64,000 nucleotides of DNA from Chromobotia macracanthus (GCA_036877525.1 JAZGTH010000019.1:8883392-8947391); one strand, 5' to 3'. Numbered from the stretch's first letter, positions 12,890 through 26,063 are shown. The notes: generated by a model from the sequence alone, not told the origin. Translations and numbers: made by a program.

Positions 12890-13012
12890 CATTTTTCAAA
12901 CATGTTTATCCTTTTCAGGGTCATGGAAGGCTAGAGCCTATCCCATCATTTCGGCCTATAGGCTGGGTACACCCTAGATAGATGGCCAGTCTATTGCAGG
13001 GCAAACATAATT
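12890..13012. repeat. Degenerate fish repeat (CATCCATCC...GGGTCATGG type)
   Basis: The order CATCCATCCATTTTTCAAAC, TTCAGGGTCATGGAAGGC, GAGCCTATCCCATCATTTC, GGGTACACCC, CCAGTCTATTGCAGGGC follows a very common teleost repeat consensus that I recognise by wording. Its class is not certain to me. Confidence 0.5.
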
Positions 13013-13236
13013 GGAACAATTTGAAGGAATTTTGAGATTAGCATCGCCAACCTTTCTTTGTCCTCTGTCCAATTCTTGAGAACTGGCTGTGATAGAAGAA
13101 CTGCTAGTGTCTAGCCAATTTCAATTTCTGTGAAAGTAAATTGCACCCTGATCAGCATTTGTCATATGACTGTTAATCTTGATACTACTTTCCAGTGACT
13201 CTGTGAAGTGATAACCATAAATAACCCAGCAGAATA

Positions 13237-13300
13237 GTACATTTACATTTTTTCGTTTAGAAGATGCATTTATCCAAAGTGACTTACAAAGAGAGAGAGC
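13237..13300. repeat. Third copy of the SINE-tail-like repeat
   Basis: TTTAGAAGATGCATTTATCC followed by AAAGTGACTTACAAAGAG is a diverged match to the 11812-11905 element. Confidence 0.5.
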
Positions 13301-15943
13301 ATTTTACATTTTGCCCTAAGGACCAATAATAGTACAATAATAAAGTGATGAAAAAATTAACTGAAAGTAACAATTATAAATTTTTTTAAACACAATGTAA
13401 ACAAGCATTGATCAACAAAGACATGTGCCCTCTTTTTTTATCATTTTATTTTAATATGTGCAATGAAAATCTTTGATTTCCCTCACACGGACAGGCAAAG
13501 TTATTTGACTGAATAATACTGTGTGCCCTGGCCGAGCAGTCGCACGGTCACTAAGGAGACTCAGAGATGTTGAGTGATCTGATCTGAGTAGAAAGAAAGA
13601 AATGACGGTCATATTTCCAGACTATAATCGACCCGAAACAAACAGCAGGACATTATTTTTTCCATGAATAATTCACAAACACTCCTTCTGCAACTGTGTA
13701 ACAGAATATTTAGTCAGATGTGTTGCACATGTAAGTATGTACAACGATTATTTTATGCATGTTCCTTTAGTGTTTCTCACTGAATTGGAGTGTGTGTTTG
13801 TATGGGTTTATTTGACCATATATTGGATGTGTGAGTGTAACCTCTTTATCTTCTACTTCCTACTCATTCATTGATTTATCAAACAGCAGCGGTGGTTCTG
13901 TTCTCATTACCACCAGTGTGTGTGTGAGTTGAGGGGTGCTTATTGGTTTTATTTAATAATGTTTTAAGGAAAAGCATCTTAAACTGGTCAAGACCCACCC
14001 AGTTGGACAGGAAAAGCCGTGTGACTAACACATACAGTGTCCAGTCACAGTTTGTTTTGTGTTTACGTGTAGTTTAGGGGCAAGGTTATTAGAGAATTGA
14101 CTGGGGTGAAAACATGAATTAATTGCACAGTCTGTACAATAAACACACTGTAAAACAGCAGGAAAATGTAGCGACTGTAAGAAGAGTACATGGAAAAACC
14201 TGTGTGTCCTCAGTAACGTAGATGTTATGTCAAGTCAATGGGGCATCTGTGTGTGAGCAGTAAAAGTGGAACACACCTAAGGTGTGTGTGTGAGCTGTGG
14301 AAGGAAACACACATGCAGAGTCCTGCAGGCACGGTGAGGTTCAGGCCTGTGTGTCAGAGGGTGTCGATTGAAAATAATCTGTTGATTACTTCTGCAGTTG
14401 CCATGGTGACAGGTGCCTCCACATGTGTTATGTTCCCATGGTGACAGCAGTAAATGACAGATGAGACGTATATGTGAGTCTCACAACAGTGTTATCACAG
14501 CTTTAGTCTGTTGCATACATGCAGCTAAAAGCTGCTGAGAGATCCAGTACCGAGCTCTCCTGCAGAATCTTCTGGACAGCAGCTGCCTGACAGAGTTATT
14601 GTCTAACACACACACAATCATAGGAGAACTGTGCCATGAGGCATCTCCTTGGAAACAAACAGCTCATTATGCATCTGATAGAGAATCTCCACAGACTGAC
14701 ACATCTCACACATACACACACACTCCAGTGAGGAATTGGGCTGTGCTCTGAGCAGCCTGTAGGGATGACACATGGGAGTAATGCAATTGATCAACCTGAT
14801 CTCTCTCTCTGTTTACACTTTCAATCACACAGCACTCATTACTCAACTCTTCTCTCTCTTTAGCCAAGAGGAGCAAAACACATCAGCCCCAAACACACAC
14901 ATCCAGTCTGAATCCGAGCAGACGCTCCAGCTAAAGTCATATCATATCACGTAGGTATATTAATAAACATTAAAATGGAAGTGTGTTTATCAGTGAGGCA
15001 ATTCCTAACTGATTAAATGCAACCATGCTATAGCAAACCTGAGTTAAGGCGTTCTGCTGTTTAAATAGAGCTGTCCACTTTCCCATACAGAAATCTGATA
15101 TGTGACCATATATGAACATTTAATTAAAATGTTAGTTTATATGCGGAGAAGCACTATAAGGCTTCATTATGTGCGCTGTCAAAAACTGTACATGTTCAAC
15201 ACTATAGTATTTCTAAAGTGTATGTTCTACAAGTGTATGTTGTTTCAGTCAAGCATGAGTCTAGTAGTCTACGTGACTCTGAGTTATTTATTCTCTCTTT
15301 GTTTGCCTTTATTACAGGCAAAATTTTGTTGTAATTGTTTAGTAATGATTTGATCTGATTTAGATCCAGTCTGAGGTGTGTGTCAGAGAGAAAACTGTCT
15401 GTAAAGAACCATTGGCTAATAATAAAGGATATTCCCTCTCTGCAGAAAAGCTATTCATCTTGTATGCCCTTGTGAAGGTTTTTCTTGTCAAGGAGAGATG
15501 AAGGGAGAAAAAAGAAGGAGAGAAAGAGAGTTGAAGCTGCTGCATGAGGGAAACAGGATCTTGCTGATGTGGAGGTCTGATATGGAGAAGAGATGGAGTT
15601 ATCAGCATCTCTCCAGTTAACAAAAGCCTCTTTAATAAAACACTGCTGCCATAAAGAGAGGGACACTATATCTACATCACACAGCACACACAGTGTCTGC
15701 TTTGCCTTTCAATGTCCGGCCAAATGATAAACATAAAACTCCCATCTGTACAAATATGAGACTAATCAACTTCAACTCAAGCTCAATGATGAAGATCTGC
15801 TGTGTGTTTGCCGCTGAACACTGTTTTGAGACCGAACAGAATTAGATTTCCACCGACACAAAAAACTGATGTTGAATTAAGAAGTTATTAATTAGCAGTT
15901 TCACTCTCCACTGCTCTGAGATGTTGCAGCTATTGATGTTTAG

Positions 15944-16044
15944 ATTAGGGTTAGGGTTAGAAACAATAAAAAACCTGTTTATTATTGAACATGCTAATCC
16001 CTGGATGTTATTTACTGTGAGGGTTAGGGTTAGGGTTAGGGTTA
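15944..16044 (+). repeat. Two short telomere-like (TTAGGG)n tracts
   Basis: Two tracts of perfect or near-perfect TTAGGG repeats: about two units at 15947-15960 and about four units at 16018-16044. Flanking DNA is ordinary AT-rich spacer, so these are interstitial and not a chromosome end. Confidence 0.8.
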
Positions 16045-17157
16045 ATTGCTAAACTCTTGTTCTGAATGGTGTCTATATTACATTTTAAAAAAAAATAAAA
16101 CATAATCAGCTGCATCTCTTATGTGTTTTCTCATGTTTATGTGTTCTCATGTTTAAATGTTTTTGGATAAAAGTGTCTGATAAATATTTTGGTCTGTGAT
16201 ACACATCACCATAAATTGTTGTTCAAATCAAAGTTTGAACAAAAACCCTGTGTACTGGTCATTTTTTCAAAGTTTTAATTGAGGCTGCTGAGGAACATCA
16301 TTCTTTCTCTAGACTGTACATTAGAAAAGTACCTTTATAAAATCATTATCTGACACACTTATTTAAAACATAATTGTCTCCTGATTACAGCCAAGCAAGG
16401 TGACTGTGTATGTGTGTGTGTGTTGGCCTGAGGGTCCAGTATCTCTCACCGCTATGATTCAGATTGTTTCTCTGTCTAATTGCTTTCGATCGGTTTGCCC
16501 TGCTGTGTCATGTGATATTTTCGTCCAAGTATTTAACAGTGGACAACTTACTGATTAAATGTAAGCAGAATGAAAGCGTGAAAATACACACACACCAAGA
16601 CAGTGGAAGTATTTTATATAAACACAAACACACACACAGATGATCACAGATGAATGTTATTTACAGTGTTTGTATACACTGTGGTGTAAATTTCCCCTAT
16701 AAATTGTATGATGAAAACTATTTTAATTAATATATATGAATTTGTAATTAATATATTAGTATAATTAATACAAAGTTTTAGGTGTAACATAGCAGATAAA
16801 TATATCAGACCCTAGAAAAAATTAATTCTGTCATTTACGGTGAATGAGATCCATCCATTTTTACATCATTCTTCCCTGATCAGGCCATTATCTGTGGAGT
16901 CCTAAATCATATATCACACTAGACAAATAACACAGGCGAAAGAAACAAAGCGTGTTAGTGTGTGATTAAAGTGTGTTTAACAACCGTTGACAAACACCCA
17001 GGAGAGACACACTTCAATGCTTTTTTACAGCCTCAAGACTGTCGGTAAGACTCTGGTGACTTATTAACATACATGTGGACAAACAAGCTGCGAACAGGCT
17101 GTTTTGTGATTGGATCACTCAGACACATTGTGAGACGGTCACATTACAGGTTATAGG

Positions 17158-17452
17158 TTATATATACACACACACACATATATGTATATATACACACGAC
17201 TTCTGCCGCAACTTTCGAAGACAGGCAACTCTCGCTCTCTTTCTTCTCTTCTCTTCGCTCTCTCTCTTTATCTGGTTTCTCTCTCACCTCATTCGGACGC
17301 GAATCACGCACGGTTAAGTCAGTCTCACGAGCGTCACGTGCATCACACTCCCGCGCGCTGGCGCTCGGTCGGTCTGACGCGCGCGCTCGCTCGCGGTGTG
17401 TGTCGGTAGGAATGGACGCGTCGGCGCGGCGGTGAGCAGCAGCGGCTCCGTG
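17158..17452 (+). promoter_or_regulatory. CpG-rich 5' flank and leader of lypd1
   Basis: After a TA/CA-rich tract (17158-17197) the sequence turns pyrimidine-rich and then strongly CpG-rich (17280-17450, with runs such as GACGCGCGCGCTCGCTCGCG). This fits a CpG-island promoter and leader just upstream of the lypd1 start. A CACGTG E-box lies at 17335-17340. The transcription start cannot be placed from sequence alone. Confidence 0.5.
17412..17435 (+). CDS. Short upstream ORF in lypd1 leader (7 codons)
   Basis: ATG with a purine at -3 and G at +4 (GGAATGG) opens MDASARR and stops at TGA, 17 bases before the main lypd1 ATG. It lies in the probable 5' leader, so it could reduce initiation at lypd1. 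Whether the mRNA includes it depends on the unknown start site. Confidence 0.35.
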   Translation: MDASARR

Positions 17453-20400
17453 ATGCGGCGGTCTGTGACTTTCCTGGTGATCATTCTGACTGCGGGTGAG
17501 TGTACAACAACACACACACGCACGCACACGCACACACACACACGCACACGCATGCACGCGCGGTGATTACACGAGCGTGAGCGCTTCACCGACACTCTGT
17601 GACATGTTACTATGAATAAAGCGGCAGCGAGTTGAATGAAGATGATTTTCCTCCGAGCTTTAACCCTAATCATCAAAAATCACGGGCTTTTTAAATACCT
17701 TCATTTAATTACAGTTGCTTTACATTACAGGTATGACTGTATCTGCAGGTAGATTAAGTCGAGTAAAAAGATTATTAGAAAAGATTTACTGTATCAATAA
17801 TTATATCACAAATGATTAATTTCTGCCTTAATCCACGACCACATGAAGAATTGCTTTCATTGTTTATAATAAACACATTAGAGGAATAAAGGCCATTTAT
17901 TTCGTATGACAGGGAGGGCAGCAGTGATTATACAGCGTGTCCAGAATTTAACGAATTATCCAAATATCAGAATTACACGAAAATCCAAAGACAAAATATG
18001 AAATTATATGTCGTATTAAGAAAATAAACCCTATTAATACGTATGCATTTGTTATCACAATACACATCCAATCCCCAGTACTTCTAATTATTTTGTGAAA
18101 AAATAAATGCAATTCATCAAAACGTTTTTGTAATTCATGAATTCATTATTTTTTGTAATGATTCTCAATGATGTTTAGTCACACAGTACAGTTGTGTCAT
18201 TCTGTCTGGTTTTATTATTAAAATCTGCATAAACTAAACGTTTAAACTTACATATTTTATTTTTGCATTACAAATTAGACTGTTGATTTGATTATATTTT
18301 TTATGTACAAGTGTCGTCATGGGAAGAAACTGGATGTAGTAAATCCTATAATTCTCAGTAACATTGTAATGAATTAATGAAAACACTAAATCCAAAATTA
18401 TAAATGTACTTGTATTGCATCTGTTTTGCTGTATCTTATTTAGTCTCTCTCTCTCAGAATTAAACTAGCCAGTGTTTTAAGAGCAAACAAACAAACACAA
18501 AATCTTTCAGCTTTTCATTATTGTTTTTTTTTTTATAAATTTCTTTCAGTAATTTTAATAAACATGAACTATATTTGTATGCTTGATGTTAACATGTCAC
18601 AAAGACATTTTCAATCAACTGTCCTAACTGATTGCAGTTGTCTCACTGTTCGCCATTGAACCGTTGAAGCAACAGTCACATGGATTAAACATAGATTATG
18701 GGCTTAATGAACCTGATGTGTTAGTGCACAAAACACACGAGTGTGGTGATTGTATTATGGTATTGTTGTTTTATTGCGTGTGTGTGTACAGGTGTGACCG
18801 TGGCACTACAGATTCAGTGCTATCAGTGTGAAGATGTTCGTCAAGACGATTGCTCATCTCCAGAGTTCATCGTCAACTGCACTGTCAATGTGCAGGACAT
18901 GTGCCAGAAAGAAGTGCTTGTCATGGAGGATGGTAAGAGCACCTGCATCACTTCCTGTTCTGCTTGTTGCCGAAGGAGCTGATAAACTCACTGAAAAATG
19001 AGTTTCAGAAGTTCACATTTCGGGTATGGGTTACCATATCTGACAAATATGTTTCTTTCTTTACATTTGTGTTTATTGAAAATGTCTATTTAACATTTTG
19101 TTTTTAGCCTTTAGTCAAATTTACAATAATACAGCATACTACGTAACAATGGAATGTGTTTTTAAAATGCTCTTTTGGATAAACTAATCAGTAAAATGTA
19201 AATAGTGTGACTGCTATTCCTGGGGCATTTAAGGTCTGGATTCACTTAAATCAGGGAACAACTACATTCACTGAATTTGAAGTTTTGATTAACTGATTTC
19301 TTTTGTATCATTGTGAATTTTGACACTTTCCATGGCAACAGGAGACTTCAGTGGGTTACATAAGGTGTTCCCAACCTTTCTTCTTGAAGCTTTTTCTGCT
19401 TAGTTTTATGAAAGTATCCTCCATGCTCCTCAGACATTTAGGTTGCTTTCAAGACCTTTTTGCTTCATTTCTGTCAAAGAATTATTCCCTTTACATTTCT
19501 CTGTCATTTTTTTATTGTGATTTTTACAAGGGCAAAAAGAGAAAAAAGAGCGATTGAAAGAGCGATTAAGCAAGCAAGTTATTTTTCAGAAAAATATTGT
19601 TGAGGTCCTTGCTTGGCCTATATTGGTGTTGTAAGCACGAGTTTTAATATCATTTTAATATACATTTGTTTTGCATATATAGAATGTTTATTGGGACATA
19701 TTTAATAAATTAAATTCAAGGTTTTTTTGTGGGTTAGGATTGTGCAGGGTTAGGGTGCACATTTTTGTTTTTTATTTCTGTCACAAAAATATTTTTCACT
19801 GCTAGTTTTCATATTCATAAAAGTTTTCATGAAGATAGTAACCTGGAGTCTACATTGCATTTCACCCCAGAATGTCCATTACCAACCAATCAGCTGTGAC
19901 CCTAAGGCTAGCAAAAGTAAAATAAACATGCTGGTATAGATTATTGCATAGGTCATGTATGATGAAAAATTTGTACTTATTAGCTACAGCTGTGTTTACA
20001 TAGGCTTAAGATAAAAGATTATTTAAATTAGTAAAAAAGTTATTCATAAACGTAGTGATTCAAAACATAACAGTCAATATTTGTAAATAAAATCATTTGA
20101 TTACAGATGGATTGGGAGGTAAAGTGATTGAAGAAGCTCAGAGTGTGTTGTGTGTCAAATTCGTTCAGTATAGACAGGTGTGTTGACTGTAATGGGAGCA
20201 ATTTAGTTTTGTCATGTCAGGATGCACAGCATGTGTTCAGTGAAGACAGTGTAGGATGTCAGCTCAGAGCTGCTGTTCATCTTTTTCTCCTGTTTTTGCC
20301 ATCGCTTGACATGCATCTCTATAAAAGTACTAACTTTGTGTCACCTCTATGCAAACACCAACAGTTCCGCTTTTTTTTTGAAAACCCTATTAGAGACGTA

Positions 20401-21650
20401 AGTCGTTTCTGTGGGGCATGAGAGAAATTAAATCTCAACCCACCGATTCGTTCTCTGTCTTGCATATCTTTCTCTATAATCAGTTCAATCAATTTTACAA
20501 TAGGTGTTGTATCTTAGGCTAGTTGGTGATACCCAGCTATATTCCCCAGGATAATAAAAATACCCATTGGATATTTCCATGTAGTGTTTTTGCGTGTATT
20601 CTCAAAAAGGTGCAGATACACCAATGCACAGCTATAAATACAAAAGACCCCACGTGCAGCCCCCACTGTTCTGTGCACAGGTATAATGGGCCCTTTATGT
20701 TTTGCTAGTAAAAACAATAGAACTAAGACATGAGTAGAATTATGACTTTTCTCACAAGTCAGCATCTAGTTATAAGGGTAAACAGCTGCCACTAGTTCTT
20801 ATGTTCACAACAACATACTGTGCTTTAGAGCCTAATGTAAAAAGAGACATTCTGCAGTAAGGGGGTGGAGCTAACCTCAGGTTAAACTAATCAAACCAAC
20901 CAATGTGAATCAGTGTATGCGTCAGTGTGAATCAGTGTGTGTGTCAGTGTGAATCTGTGTGTGCGTGTGTCAGTGTGAATGCGTGTGTGTGTTAGTGTGA
21001 ATCAGTTTGTGTGTGACAATGTGTTGCAATGTGTCAATGTTTGTACTTATTCATTGTAATTGTTTTGTTTAATTATTTTGATGGATTTTTTATGAATTTA
21101 AATCCAATTTATTGTAATATCTAAATATTGTTTTGGGTTTTATTTGTTTATATAATTTATTTGAATTATTTGTCCTTTCATTTTGCTGCCTGAAATTGAC
21201 TCTATCAAATTTTGCTTTCTCTGCTATATGTCTGATGCCACCTTTTCATTTCATTATTGTTCTCAACAGAGAGCATTTGGCACACCTCTCTGTGTTCTTT
21301 ATTGAAGAATCTTTGGCCAATTTAAAGGCCCTATTTTATATCATGTTTGTGTAAAGTGCTCTTGATTAAACACATGCCATGTTTAGAGGCTGATATGTTT
21401 GTGTGTAGGAATTCACTACAGGAAGTCGTGTGCGTCATCAGGGGCGTGTCTGATCGCATCATCTGGATATCAACAGTTCTGTACAGGGAAACTGAACTCC
21501 GTCTGTATCACCTGCTGCAACACGCCGCTCTGCAACGGCCCTCGACAAAAGCGCCGAGCGTTGTCCTGCGCCGTCTCACTGCAGTCCACTCTTTACACAA
21601 TCCTCCTGTTCACCCTCATCCAGCTCTACCTCTCCTCCTCTTCACAGTAA
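17453..21650 (+). CDS. lypd1: Ly6/PLAUR domain-containing protein 1 (LYPD1/LYNX2), 3 exons, complete
   Basis: Exons 17453-17495, 18792-18932 and 21409-21650 join in frame to 426 bases, 141 residues, the length I recall for the mammalian protein. Exon 1 encodes most of a signal peptide (MRRSVTFLVIILTAG). Exons 2 and 3 encode one three-finger Ly6/uPAR fold with cysteines from CYQCED to the terminal CCNTPLCN box. The stretch SSPEFIVNCTVNVQDMCQKE is nearly identical to LYPD1 and includes an N-C-T glycosylation sequon. After CNGPRQKRR comes a hydrophobic tail (YTILLFTLIQLYL), expected to be replaced by a GPI anchor. The family protein sits on neuronal membranes and modulates nicotinic acetylcholine receptors; that role is taken from the family. 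Both introns interrupt Gly codons after the first base, a normal Ly6 layout. Confidence 0.93.
17496..18791 (+). other. lypd1 intron 1
   Basis: Begins with a CA/CG tract (17506-17558) and continues as AT-rich DNA. I see no other exon or RNA gene in it. Confidence 0.6.
18933..21408 (+). other. lypd1 intron 2
   Basis: About 2.5 kb of AT-rich intron. It contains a TG-rich patch of GTGTGAATCAGTGTG-type units near 20905-21030 and a telomere-like GGGTTAGG pair near 19730-19760. ORFs of 60-100 codons here are hydrophobic or compositionally random and lack splice context. Confidence 0.55.
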
Positions 21651-22338
21651 TAGACCTGTCACTCTCTCTCCCTGTTTCTCTGTCTGTTTGTCTGTCTGTC
21701 TGTCTTTACCATCACACAGGGTCCTAAATTAACACAAGCATTGTGATTTATTTCAGTAAAAATTGGCTTTGATCAGCAAATAACCAACAGGTTGGCTGGT
21801 AAATTTCATAAGAGCTGTTGAATATTAAATTTTATTCAATTAAAAGACATACAAACTGTCTATTTAAGTCAAGTCACTGAAGTCAGTTTGATTTGTATAG
21901 CACTTTTTCCTCAAATCCTCAATATATGTGTCTACACTCCCAGTGTCAAAGACCTCAAAATTGTGTTCACAAAAGGTGTTAGAAAATGATTCTTTAACCA
22001 TGGTTGGCAATTCACCATAGTAAAATGATGAAAATGATTTTGTCCAGCGCTTCACTTTTTGACAGATATGTCAATGCAAATCTGAGGAAATCACCATGTG
22101 TCCATGTTTTTTTGAGTTTTCACTGAGACAGACTAGATCAAAGACATTTCTTAATAAAACTAATGCAACATACATTTGCAGGGTAAGATTTATTTATTGC
22201 CAATAAATTTTCCACCATTGGCAGATATGGCAAAGCTAGTTTTGGACCCTGCTGTCATGTGTCTGATGTAAACAATGATGTTATTATTTAAGTTTGTCAT
22301 CAAACTTAAGTTTGTCAGTTTTCAGCAAATAACCCTAA

Positions 22339-22467
22339 CCCTAAATTTTAGTTTTTAATCTTTTAAATCTATTTGTAGTTTAGGACTGTCCCATAGATTA
22401 TGGACAGTATGTATATATCTATGATAACTACAAATAGATTTAAAAGATTAAAAAATAAAATTTAGGG
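22339..22467. repeat. Inverted repeat with 42-bp arms (MITE-like hairpin)
   Basis: Arms 22339-22380 and 22426-22467 are reverse complements with a single mismatch, separated by 45 bases. Outer ends are CCCTAAA and TTTAGGG. A target-site duplication is not obvious. It may be a small foldback element or a palindrome. Confidence 0.85.
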
Positions 22468-23261
22468 ATACATAATTAAACCTAGAAACGTTTAATCAAC
22501 AGTAACAAAACAATGTGTTTGTAACTAACTACATATCCATCCATTCATTCTCTATTGGCTTATCCCTCTTGGAGCTGTGGAGTATACTATAGCCTTTCTT
22601 GAATAGCACTTGAGGCAAGAAACAGGAACAAGCCATTCATGCTTGGTAATTTCCACACACTATCTATTCAATCTATCTGTCTAAGTGTGTTTAAAACCAA
22701 AACAGTGCTTCTTTTTATGAAACCTGGCCACCTCGATTCCTGTAATTATCATAGGAAAACATAGAAAATGACTGTGTCTGTGTTTCAATATGACTTTTAT
22801 ATGTTCACATTTATAAATGTGTAATGTAAATATAAGGCAGCAGAATATAAGCAGAATTTAGGAAGTAAAATATTTATCAACCAAAGTAATTTATGAAACC
22901 TATATGAAGTTTATTTAGCAAAGTTTGGGAGGAGCATGTTATGTAATCCACACTGAAAACCCTACTAAGTTGACTGAACTAATTAGATTACGTAAACTTA
23001 TTCCATCAATTGAGTAATGGAGCCTCCCAAAACTTGCATAATTAATTTTATATAACTTGGTGTGTAGGGTTAGGGACTGTACTTAAAATTTTAAAATCAC
23101 CTTAAATGCACTAACATGCTTAAACTATTAAGTTCACATACTTTGATGTTAATTAGATTTATATGCATGTATAAAAATGCTCAATTTTTCCCATTATGGT
23201 CATAAAAAGTGACATATTTGTCAATATATGATAACCCATACTTGAAATGTGAACACACACA

Positions 23262-23355
23262 CGGAGCAGTGGGCGTTCAATCATTTCCTGCCAGCTGTGG
23301 GAATTAAACCTGCGACCTTTGGTTCACAAGGTCGACTCCAACCATTAAGCCACAA
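23262..23355. repeat. Teleost repeat fragment
   Basis: The order GAGCAGTGGGCG, TTCCTGCCAGCTGTGGGAAT, CCTGCGACCTTTGGTT, CGACTCCAACCATTAAGCCA follows the end of a widespread fish repeat that I recognise by wording. Diverged copy. Confidence 0.5.
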
Positions 23356-23466
23356 TTGTAATCTTTTGTAAAATTGTAATCTATTGAAAGGCCATTGTTT
23401 TCTGAAAGAAAAATGACAACGCACTTGAAGATAGTTATGGGGCCAAAATGCAACACTTTAAGTAGT

Positions 23467-23521
23467 GTTTAGTCAAAGTTACTTGACTTTGACTAAACCT
23501 AATGTTGTAAAGACAACATTA
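23467..23521. repeat. Two adjacent perfect hairpins
   Basis: 23467-23498 pairs GTTTAGTCAAAGT with ACTTTGACTAAAC around a 6-base loop. Directly after, TAATGTTGT pairs with ACAACATTA around a 4-base loop (23500-23521), and the pairing can extend outward with AACC and GGGTTT-type flanks. Confidence 0.75.
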
Positions 23522-24099
23522 GGGTTTACAGTGCAAACAATCATCGCACAGGGGTGAGTAAATATAGCCGTTCCTCATTTCTGTTCCATGACAGTTTTGC
23601 AGCATCCCTCCACCACCCCATCGCCTCACTCTTGGCTGGTGTGTACTTCAGTCAGATATGGGGAGTACCCTAACCTTAACCCTACCTATAGGCTAGTTAT
23701 ATCTGCTAGCGGTGGGCAACGGTTGATATTTTGAAATGTCGATATTCTCACACCATTACAGTTTTTCCTTAAAATACACCAAGAACCTAAATGTTATTAA
23801 ATAATGAGCTACATATCAATATATTGTATAACCAGATCTTGTTTGATCTTATATTTACCTATATTATCTACCAAATGATTGTGAAGTTCTCACTCAAACT
23901 GGTAATTGGTTAAACCAAACCATTTCAGCTTGAAGAAACAAAAGACAGAGTTTGAGTTTGATGAGAAACTGTTGTATTAGCTGATGCACTGACCATCATT
24001 GTGTGTGTGTGTGTGAGAGAGAGAGTGAGAAGAAGAGAGAGTGAGTGTGTTTTTTGACAGCAGCTCTCCTGCTTGAAGCCCACAGAGCCTCATTTAAAG

Positions 24100-25252
24100 A
24101 ACCTCTCCAGTGAGTGTGAGACAGAAGACAGAGGTTGCGATTGCTCTATTATTAGTATTATTATTAACTTTTATCATGTTGACACACCGTATATGTTTAT
24201 TGCAATATCATTGGGCACTTTTTTAAATTATATTTTAAAAAAGCAAATCAACGAAGAGCACGGAATAATCAATTCTGTAACTTGGCAACGCTTTGGTATA
24301 TTGACACAAAACATGGTACATCATCACAGGCATGACCTGAGGGTGCATGCACAGTTTCGTCACAGTGCCAACTACTGGTCCAGAAATATGAAAAATTGAT
24401 ATATTTGCTTATAACTTTTGAATGCTTTGGTCTATAATTGTGAGTGTGGTCTCTTTAGATTCCTTGAGGCATGCTGAATAAAACATTATCTGATGTTCCA
24501 TGGTTGGTCATTGTGGGCTTGCCCATTTTTAATTTTGTCGTAAAATGTAGTATTTAACAAACGCAATTGCGTATCGCTACAAACCTTATATGGTTCATCA
24601 TCACCATATCTGAGGTGACCTGCAAAGTTTGGGTCAAAATACCTAGTGGTCTAAATATATAGTACAATTTATGAAAATGCTTATAACAAGTGATTGCAAT
24701 GACATATTGTTATAGAACTTCTTTCTTTAGATTATTTGGCTCATGCCGAGTCCTACGATACCTAATTTGTCATAATCAATGCTACTTCCTGATGGCCATT
24801 TAAAGTTTGTTGTGTAATCTACTTTTTCGAACTTCTCCTTCTGCGTTTGTCCAATTTGCATGAAATTTGTTACGCATCATCTACAGACATTCCTGACAAA
24901 ATTAAAAGATTTTTTTATCGACCACTCCGTTCCTGTACAGCACATCAACGAATCTGACAATGAACATGGAATAATGGATAGAAGGTTGTATCTTGGCAAC
25001 TCTTTGGTATATTGACACGACACTTTGTAGGTGCCATTGTCACAGCATCCTGACCACAATAAAACAACACTGGTAACAGCTCCACCTATTGGCTAAAATT
25101 ATAAATCACTTTGTGTTGTAATGGGTTTTACCTAGGTTTTCTTTAACTTTTCTAATTTTATTGTTCTTAATCTTATTGCTCAAGCATCAAATACTTCTCT
25201 TAGTGCCATTGATAGGCTTGACCCCGTAATTGTTGCTTGCAGCTATATTTAT
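24100..25252. repeat. Unclassified fish interspersed repeat with two internal modules
   Basis: Two related blocks begin CTTGGCAACGCTTTGGTATA (24280) and CTTGGCAACTCTTTGGTATA (24992). Each is followed by a TTGACAC motif and a CATCACAG- or TGTCACAG-type motif. The end TTGTTGCTTGCAGCTATATT (near 25230-25250) is a familiar terminus of an abundant cyprinid repeat. No transposase or RT coding is visible, so it is non-autonomous or a remnant. Confidence 0.5.
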
Positions 25253-25632
25253 ATCTAAATTCCTAATGTATATATAATCCTATACATGAAATTTGTTGTA
25301 AAAACATGCAATTTAATAAGAAAACTGATTGCTAAATAGTCTCATATATTCATGTATCTCAATTTTCCGGTAATTTTCAAATGTTATTTGAGGTCTTTTG
25401 TTGATAGTGTCGACACAGTGTTTGCCATCAGCAGTTTTTTTTTAACACTGACAGACCCCATAGAATCCCTGGATGCTGAATTCTGCAGAAACATACTAAG
25501 AGTTCAGATAACTAATTCATGTTGGGCTGAAATAGGTAGATACCCTCTAATCATACAAACTTAAAAAAGCTGCTAAAGCCAGATTTTAAAGCAAAATTCA
25601 TTTTTTAGCTACACACCCTCAGAAAAAACCCA

Positions 25633-25636
<4 letters not shown>

Positions 25637-25684
<48 letters not shown>
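25637..25684. repeat. (AT)n microsatellite
   Basis: About 24 uninterrupted TA units, followed by T-rich sequence. Confidence 0.95.
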
Positions 25685-25689
<5 letters not shown>

Positions 25690-26063
25690 TATATTATTTT
25701 TCCTTCTTTACTTTTTTTACTTTGTACTATTTATCAATACTTGTTTGTTTTTTATGTTTAATACTTAGGGTTAGGGTTACAATATGTAAACAGTGTATGT
25801 AAAACAGTCATGCTAATAAACTACTTAAATTGAAATTTAATTGACTATCCTCATATCGAAGTATATAATAATGAAAGATAAAACAATGATGCCTTCGAAG
25901 TGCTCCGCAGGGAGCACAATCATGGTAAAAAACAGCCTTTAAAGTGTGTTCCGAGATGCCTGCTTGAGTCGCTATGAAGCGCACACTCACGAGGGTACAG
26001 CCTTAGAAGGGAGGGTCATCACCATTAAATAACGCACCCTGACCTACATGCGGCGCTCTGTGA

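Larger units (their letters stand above)
10529..17157. other. Intergenic spacer between the dehydrogenase gene and lypd1
   Basis: I see no exon with convincing splice borders and protein-like content. The spacer is AT-rich, with short ORFs of no recognisable composition. It carries several repeat fragments listed separately and scattered short CA tracts. Confidence 0.5.
21651..26040. other. Intergenic spacer between lypd1 and cdc37
   Basis: No exon is recognisable. An AATAAA at about 22153 could end the lypd1 transcript, but the support is weak. The spacer holds a 42-bp-arm inverted repeat, twin hairpins, several fish repeats and an (AT)n tract, listed separately. Confidence 0.5.

Noticed and set aside
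20128..20421. 97-codon ORF in lypd1 intron 2 as an additional exon
   Set aside because: No sound acceptor/donor pair in phase and no Ly6-like content. The three known exons already give a full-length protein.
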